Source: Vitrella brassicaformis
Taxonomy: Eukaryota > Sar > Vitrellaceae
Assembly: GCA_001179505.1 (NCBI GenBank)
Contig: CDMY01000666.1
Location: 124,001-188,000 of the forward strand
Reading direction: 5' to 3'
DNA: 64,000 nt
The notes below the pieces were generated by a model. That model did not search any database and was not told where the DNA came from. It saw nothing but the letters and a program-made list of their open reading frames with translations. Positions 57,620 to 64,000 of the stretch are shown piece by piece. Position 1 is the stretch's first letter. Every line of letters starts with the position of its first letter. Made by a program: the position numbers and the translations under genes.

Positions 57620-57864
57620 TTGCGGTCTGGGGTGTGTGATGATGTTGTGATTTCTGCCTTGCGAGAGCTGAGGAACATTTGTTCTGGATGGACCAATGTT
57701 CGCACCGTGCATGGACTGACTGCCACACGAATCGACACGACTAAATGATGACAGAGACAGCCCTGTCGACCATACCAATCCACAGAGCCACAAATCATGC
57801 ACCCTATCAGAGACACGCCCACCCACACAAACCACACACACAAAGACCATCATCTATCATGCAC
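57620..57864. other. Convergent spacer, no gene seen
   Basis: This 245-bp spacer lies between two convergent stop codons. It contains only short CA-rich words; no coding signal is seen. Confidence 0.45.
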
Positions 57865-60800
57865 CTATCGCCTGCGGAACTTCAGCCTTTCTCGCGCCAA
57901 ACCATATTTCCTCTTTCTCTTTCGACGCACCGACGGCTGCTCTTCATGCCACATTATATCCCTATAGGCCCCGTCTGCCCACGAGCCATACACTGCCTGA
58001 CCAACAGCACCAACAGCAGCACTGTGGCTGAACACATCGATCAAAGCGGTCCCGTTCGGCACCATCGATGGTGTCTCGGTGGTCGTGTTTGTCGTGTTTG
58101 CGCCTCCCAATTTGATTTCCTCCCCCTCCCTCTCTTGCTCCACCTCATCGGCAATCTCTTTCTCGGTGGGTACGGGGCAGAGCCCATAGGTCACCTGAGC
58201 GGCCCTGAAATTGCCGCCAGCCTCCAGTATTCTCGATTCCGAGTAGAGTCTGCACTCGATGGTGAGCAGGCCGCTGTCTGGTGTGTGTTCGGGGTAGTCG
58301 AAGAAGACCTCATAGCAGCGGACCGTTTTGCCCAGCAGCTGCTGCATGCGGACCATGCGCATCCTGAGACACCGACGTATACACAAAGAGACAGACAGGC
58401 AGACAGACAAACCATCAAATTCATTCACAGAGATGCGTCTCTCGTTCGTCAGCCGGATCGACCGACCTGCAGAGCATGTCACACCATGTGTCTTGTTCTC
58501 GCCTGTCCATGGTGAGAGCTGTATAAGTGCATGCTGGCACGCGTGTGAGAGACAACCAGTTGTGTGCCCCTTTCTGATGGTTGCCTGCCTTCTGTTGGAT
58601 CTGGGTCCAGGTGTGTGTGTTTGTGTTTCGTGGGTGGATGTCTCTGGCTGTAGGCTGGCCAGCCATGCATCAAGTCAGGCACAACAGCATTTTCGGCATG
58701 TATTGACCATCACGTGGTGTGTCTGATTGCAGCAGTCTCATCCTGGCTCGCTGTCGTTCGCTCCTCACCTTCTCCTCTTCATCTGTGTCTCGATCTCCGC
58801 GATCCTTCGGTCCATCTGCAGCTGTCGCTCGTCCATCTGTATCTGTCGCTCGTCCATCTGTATCTGTCGCTCTCCAATTTCCTTCAGCATCCCTTGCAAG
58901 ACTGACGACCACCAAAAGACCGACTCGACAGCATACCTCAAGGGCACAAAGAACGCGTGTCTCTTTCCCACCTGACAACATGTTCGATTGGGAAGACAAC
59001 ATGCCAGCTGCTGCAGAAGAATTGGTTTGCTGCTCCCCTTTGAACTGTTTCAGGGCTGCACACATACATGTAACAAGAGACATTCCAGATCAGAGGTATA
59101 CTGACGTGATAATATCTCACCTGTCATGACGTCAGAGGAGGTCGCGTTGTGGAAATCCGCTGAAGTGATCCAGTAATCGATGTCCTCCCTCGATCCACGC
59201 CACTCGTCACACTGTCGGACTTGCACCAGCTGTTGCACGTGAAGGCAACACAGGGGGAATGCCAGGATGGCGAAGGGAATGACAAGGATGAAGACCATGG
59301 CGTTCCACAAACGCTTGCCGAATGTGCGGGCCTGGGGGGATACAGTGTGCACGCAAAGTCACTACCTGAGTCTTGCCGTGGTGCTCACTTGGCGAAAGAA
59401 GAGGCAAAACAGGAGACAATCTGTGTTGTCCAGTGCGATAAAGTAGTTGTCGTATCGCATTACGTCGGGAAGACGCGCGAGGGCCGAAAAAATGAAGACG
59501 GGCGTGAATGCAAGGACGAAAAGGAGCCCGTCGATGACGTTAAAGATCAACAACAATGCCCAGAAGGCGATGCAGCCGAAAGTGGTCTCGTATCTGACAC
59601 TCTCGGTGACAGTGTCAATTACTCCAAACCGTTGTTGAATGAAAGTGATGAGGCGATCTAGTGGAGCCGATACGACCAAGGCTGCATGCAGAATAACCAG
59701 GGTGTGGATGCACAAGTGCGTATCGATGGGGAAATCATTGATGTTCGCCACGAACCAATGAGATTGAATGGAGGAGGCAGCCGCTCAAGCTTGGGCATTG
59801 ACAGATACTCATTCAGCACACGAATGCGCAGCAGCCTACCGACACCAGAAGTCATCATCAGCACGTCGTCACTGCCCGTGGCGTCGTGTGTCTCACTTAC
59901 TCGTATTGGGAATTCTGTGTCCGCTCGATCACCGAATAAGTGGACGCCTGATAGACATCACACAATGGCATCAATAGACCCTGTGCACTCCATTGTAGGC
60001 CTTCTCGCTGCGCCTTACCATGATGGCGATGAGCAGGTTCAGCTATGTGAGCAGTGGATAGAGACACGAAGCAAACATGGAGAGTCCATTCGAGCCCTTA
60101 CAGGTAGCTTTCATGGCAACGGCTTACGAGTATGATGGACGAGAGGATGGCGTAGATGAAGAGCAGGACGGCGCCCAAAGTGTCATGGTTTTCAATGCAG
60201 TTGTTCAGTGGAGTCTCGATCTCGCCAAGGCCGGCGTAGAAGCTGCAAACATAGACAGGCAGACAGTCAGATGTGTTTGGATGCCTGCCGTCCTTCCTTA
60301 CAGTGTGAGTGTGGCTTTGCCGTATGTGCCGAAGAACTCATGATTTGCGTCGGACGAGAGAACGGTCAACACTCCGGCGAAGACCAGCAAGATGTAGAGG
60401 TACACCATTAGGAACATGCTGATGTCAGACAGCATCTTCACAACAGCTCTGATCAAGGGAGAGAGAGACGCAACATGAGACACGGAACTTGGCGGTAGGT
60501 TTCTAGAATTTGCTGACAGGATGAGCGGCCCGATGTTTCGATGCAGGCTTGCTGTTTGCAGAAGGCGCAGGGCAAACAGGAGGGCGATGGCAATGCCTGC
60601 GTATGTCTCCGTTTCCGACGACCAGCCGGTGAAGTGGATGAAGAGGAAGACGACGATTGACAAAGATGACAAGAGGTCGATGTAGTTCCAAGTGTCTGCC
60701 CAATACGATATCCTGAGCCGGAGAGCCTAGTGAGCACATGGGCACATTAATGATTCTCAGTGAGTACATTTCGTCCCTCCTTCCTCTCTCCCCCCCTCCT

Positions 60801-63800
60801 ACTTGGTTGATTTCGAGAAGTATGAAACCAGCGCCTGTCGCCAAACAGCCGCAGAGCCATACCGACTGCCCCATCAATGTCAACTCCATGTCGCCGTCTC
60901 CTTTCATCGTGTCGATGTACAGGAAGTGGAAAATGATGCTGTCAGACAAAGGGATATCATGTGGATTTGCATGCTTTTTTGTGCTCCCATCCTCACAGGC
61001 AGAGCATCGACAAGACGCGGCTGAAGGAGACATTTCGGGGCGAAAACCTTACGCCCCAGAGCCTCTGCAAAGGGAACTCTTGCAACTCGTACCCTGGATA
61101 TGCTTTCTGCCAATGCCGTGTGACGAGAGAGATGCAGTTGGCTGTCTCGACCACAGCAAAAGAAGAAAGAGACACAGTGAAGCGATAGCATTCTTCGTGT
61201 ACCAACGGTTGTGTACTCTGTGTGACTACTTGCAGAGCTTCAGCAGATTGAATGCCGTAGAATCAGTCCATCTCCCAGCCCACTAGTGAGCGTTGAAAGA
61301 TAAATTGATCTGACTGAGCGCACTGACTGGCCGCGAATGACTGAATCAAGTCACTATGCAAATCGTGATTCGTGTCGGTGTCTCTCTCTTCTTACCTCCA
61401 TCCAGTCTCCCACTTTCGCCAGCTCCCTGACCATCAGACAAAACACAGCATCATCATGCCTCCCTGACCATATCCTGGCATCCCTTGATAGGAGGGGTTG
61501 CTCGGTGAGGGAGTCTCTTGGCCGTTGCTGCACCAGCTGGCGGATGTATGAGCAAAAGCGGATGCTATGAAGGTTGGGGAACTTGGAGCGATGTCTCAGG
61601 TACTGGGCCATGGCGCCTTGCAGAGAGGGCAAGATCATCGGCAGCATGTCATCCATGAATATGCGATCGAACTTCTCCCTCATCAAGAGCTCCGCAATGA
61701 CAAACCCGCCGGCCTCTCGCAACATCGCTGCCAGAGCCCTGGGATTGTGCGTGATTGCATAAACGAGAGGCGTCCGTCCTTCCTGTATGGACCAAACAGG
61801 AAAAAAGGTTCATCGCAGACCAGAAATTGTTGAGATGATAAAATGCAACGGCGCGGCTTACTCTGTCCGCTTTCGATAGCACATCAGGGTTTTTTTTTAC
61901 TATCCACTCCACGATTCCTGCGATTGCAACTGAATGAGGAGAGACAAGCATAGATACTTCAGCTCTAAGTATATGAGCTTTTCTAAATGACCTGCTCGTC
62001 GGTATGCCAAACTCGTAGGGCCGCTCGTAGGGCCGCCCGTAGAATATTCTTTTCTTTGCTCCCAAGGTACCGTATGCAAAGGGGTTCTTCCCGCCTGATT
62101 TTACCATTTTGTTGCTGCAAAAAGAAGAATAGAGGCGCTTATACCTGGTCTTGCAGTATCAGTCCTTCCACTCCAGCCTCCTCAACAAGCGTCTCCAACA
62201 TCTGTAGTCCTTCGTCTCCAAGAGAGGCTGCCATATGAAATGCACTATGGCCGAACTGTTTCACAGGGGAGAGAACATACACCATCAAAGCAAAAAGCCA
62301 CAGTCGTTTCTCACAGTACATTGTCTTGCACACGCCATAAATTAGGGTGCATCTTCAGCAGCGCCTTCACGGATTTCACAGTGTCGGACGCTGATAAACA
62401 GCAAGGCTCAAACACAAGGGCACTTGACGTCTTTCGCTTTGCTCACTTGCTACATGATGAAGTGCTGTAGCTCCCTCCGAATCTTTCACTTCGAGCGCCT
62501 CCGGTCCAGCGACCTCAACAAGCGCCTCCAAGGCCTGTAGTCCTTCTTCTTTTTGACAGAGTGCTTCCTGAATGGCCCTGAAGCCAGACTGTGTCACAGG
62601 ACAGAGAGTGAATACAGTCAAATCAAAGAGGCACAGCCATTCCTCACAGTACATCATCTGATACACGCCATAAATCAGGGTGCATCTTCAGTATCGCTTT
62701 CACCACTCCCGCATTGCCCGACGCTGATTGAAAGTAAGGCTCAGGTATATCGGCATTTGGTGTCTCTCGCTTTGCCTCACCTGCTGCATCATGGAGTGCT
62801 GTTGCTCTCCACGATTCTCTCAGTTCGAGACCCTCTAGTCCAGCGACCTCAGCAAGAGCCTCCAGGATCTGTACGCCTCCACTTTCACGTCGACTGGCGG
62901 CTTTGTGGAATGCAGTCTGACCCTGTTAATCCGCAGCTCACAGAAAGCAGAAAGGATTGGACAGACAACTTCTAAAAGCTCTCTTCTGAGCTCACAGAAA
63001 CATCAAAAGAAGCTCCACCGGTCGAACGATAAGTTTTAGAGCCATCAGTAGTGATACGCCAGAGATCAGGGTCCATCCTCAGCATCGCCTTCACCACATC
63101 CACCGAGCCCCGCTCTATGGACACCAGCAGAGTAAGCAGCAAATTGTGTGTCATCCTTTGCTCACCTGCTGCTGCAATATGCAGGGGAGTCCCATTCCGC
63201 TATCAGTATAGCATACACGGCGTGACACAGCAAGTCATCTAGATGTTTCTGGGCTGTGTAATGTTGTACCTTATCCTTCAGGCGCAGCAAGTGGCTCCGA
63301 TTGTCGAGCAGCATCTCAAAAACCTCCGAGTTTGAACATGTCACTAAGCCAAAAGATTGACCATCTCATACGTGGTGATGCATTGCCATGTCACCGCGTA
63401 CTTGCGGCCAAATGGATGGCAGAGTGTGTTGCTTCGTATTTCTGTTCGCCCCATTGCCATCTTCCAAACCTCAAGGCTTGCTCGATCTGTTCAGGAGACA
63501 GATCGGGAAAGGCCGCTTCCAGTGCAGCCGCATCTGACTCCTCGATGGCCTTCTTGATGTTCTCTCTCAGGGATGCCACCTGTCGATAAGCGGCAGGATA
63601 CACGTGCGAATAGAATGTGCGGTCACGCAAACCTGCCGCAAATCAGGCTTCTTCTCTAACATCCACTTGACCCACTGGACCACTCCTTCATTCCATCTTT
63701 CTGAAGACGTAAAGAGCAAAAAGTGATTCCGAGTGCTTCTTGCGACGTGTCTCAATATGACGACCTTCTGCCGTGTCAAGTGGGAGCTTTCCAGACTCAA

Positions 63801-64000
63801 GAGAATCGTAGAGATGGGGGAGGGACGACAAAGAGAATCAAGAGAAGAGAAGATGCGTAGTGTCTCGTACATTGTCTCTCATCTCTAGTCCCTCCAGTCC
63901 AGCGGCGTCAACAAGCGCCTCCAGAATCTCTGGGCCCTCATCGTCGTACCGCCGCGCTGCCATGTGAAATGCAGTCATTCCATCCTGTCGATAACACGTA
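57865..64000 (-). CDS. TRP/polycystin-like ankyrin-repeat ion channel, 5' end outside window
   Basis: Many short exons on the minus strand join into one large protein whose N-terminus lies beyond 64000. At least six ankyrin units run from 63960 to about 61700 (for example GMTAFHMAARRYDDEGPEIL, GQTAFHKAASRRESGG, ATALHHVA, TPLVYAITHNPRALAAML). A helical linker follows (61390-61700). The channel domain lies at about 60900-59060: LMGQSVWLCGCLATGAGFIL, ALLFALRLLQTASLHRNIGP, SMFLMVYLYILLVFAGVLTV, LGAVLLFIYAILSSIIL with the adjoining LNLLIAIM, the classic last helix of TRP channels. C-terminal exons add ALVVSAPLDRLITFIQQRF, further helices (CIAFWALLLIFNVIDGLLF), a coiled coil (ERQIQMDERQIQMDERQLQM) and a final basic exon ending RRKRKRKYGLARERLKFRRR. 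The last two exons rest on a phase-consistent splice of about 400 bp and could be a separate gene. Confidence 0.7.

Overview
This window looks like intron-rich nuclear DNA from a GC-rich protist. About 23 protein genes can be traced. Most are split by short GT-AG introns, and many introns end in TG-rich runs just before the AG (tgtgtgtgcag). The gene content (GLIC-type ligand-gated channel, Atg22-like transporter, MYND, RING and ankyrin proteins, importin-alpha-like ARM proteins, TRP-like ankyrin channel, GT34 and GT64 glycosyltransferases) and the base composition suggest an alveolate alga, and a chromerid such as Vitrella is my best guess. That assignment is inference from style, not a match I could test. 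No rRNA, tRNA, CRISPR or bacterial operon is visible.

Layout. 0.3-8.1 kb: an Atg22/UMF1-like transporter (-) and a long coiled-coil protein (+) diverge from one promoter. 8.4-11.5 kb: a multipass membrane protein (-) and a secreted Cys-rich protein (+) start 19 bp apart. 12.9-15.9 kb: an inverted pair of GT64 (exostosin-type) glycosyltransferase paralogs. 16.7-24.0 kb: a RING-ankyrin protein (-) opposite a pentameric ligand-gated channel with a long tail (+). 24.0-27.65 kb: a gene-free, repeat-rich spacer. 27.65-32.6 kb: a protein with two PD-(D/E)XK-like units (-), a MYND zinc-finger protein (+) and a basic protein (+). 32.6-35.7 kb: a second gene-free repeat-rich spacer. 35.7-43.3 kb: a Pro-rich protein (-), a GT34 glycosyltransferase (+), a small membrane protein (+) and an orphan ORF (+), with an assembly gap at 38.26-38.56 kb. 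44.5-50 kb: an unknown protein (-), phosphohistidine phosphatase PHPT1 (+), a small Trp-rich membrane protein (-) and an SCI1-like nuclear protein (+). 50.4-57.6 kb: a degenerate importin-alpha-like protein (-), a left-handed beta-helix protein (+), a set of tandem partial duplications with a second gap, and a complete importin-alpha-like gene (+). 57.9-64.0 kb: a TRP-like ankyrin channel (-), with its 5' end outside the window.

Two features organise the whole window. First, genes lie almost strictly as head-to-head pairs: nine divergent pairs have start codons 19 to about 470 bp apart, and repeat-rich spacers separate the convergent 3' ends. Second, a 9-base word AAGCTCGCA (or its complement TGCGAGCTT) occurs just upstream of start codons at six places, and a shorter form occurs three times in a seventh promoter. 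I regard this as a candidate core promoter element. Apart from PHPT1 and a few enzyme or channel families, functions are inferred from domain patterns only, and exon boundaries are my own reading of splice signals.
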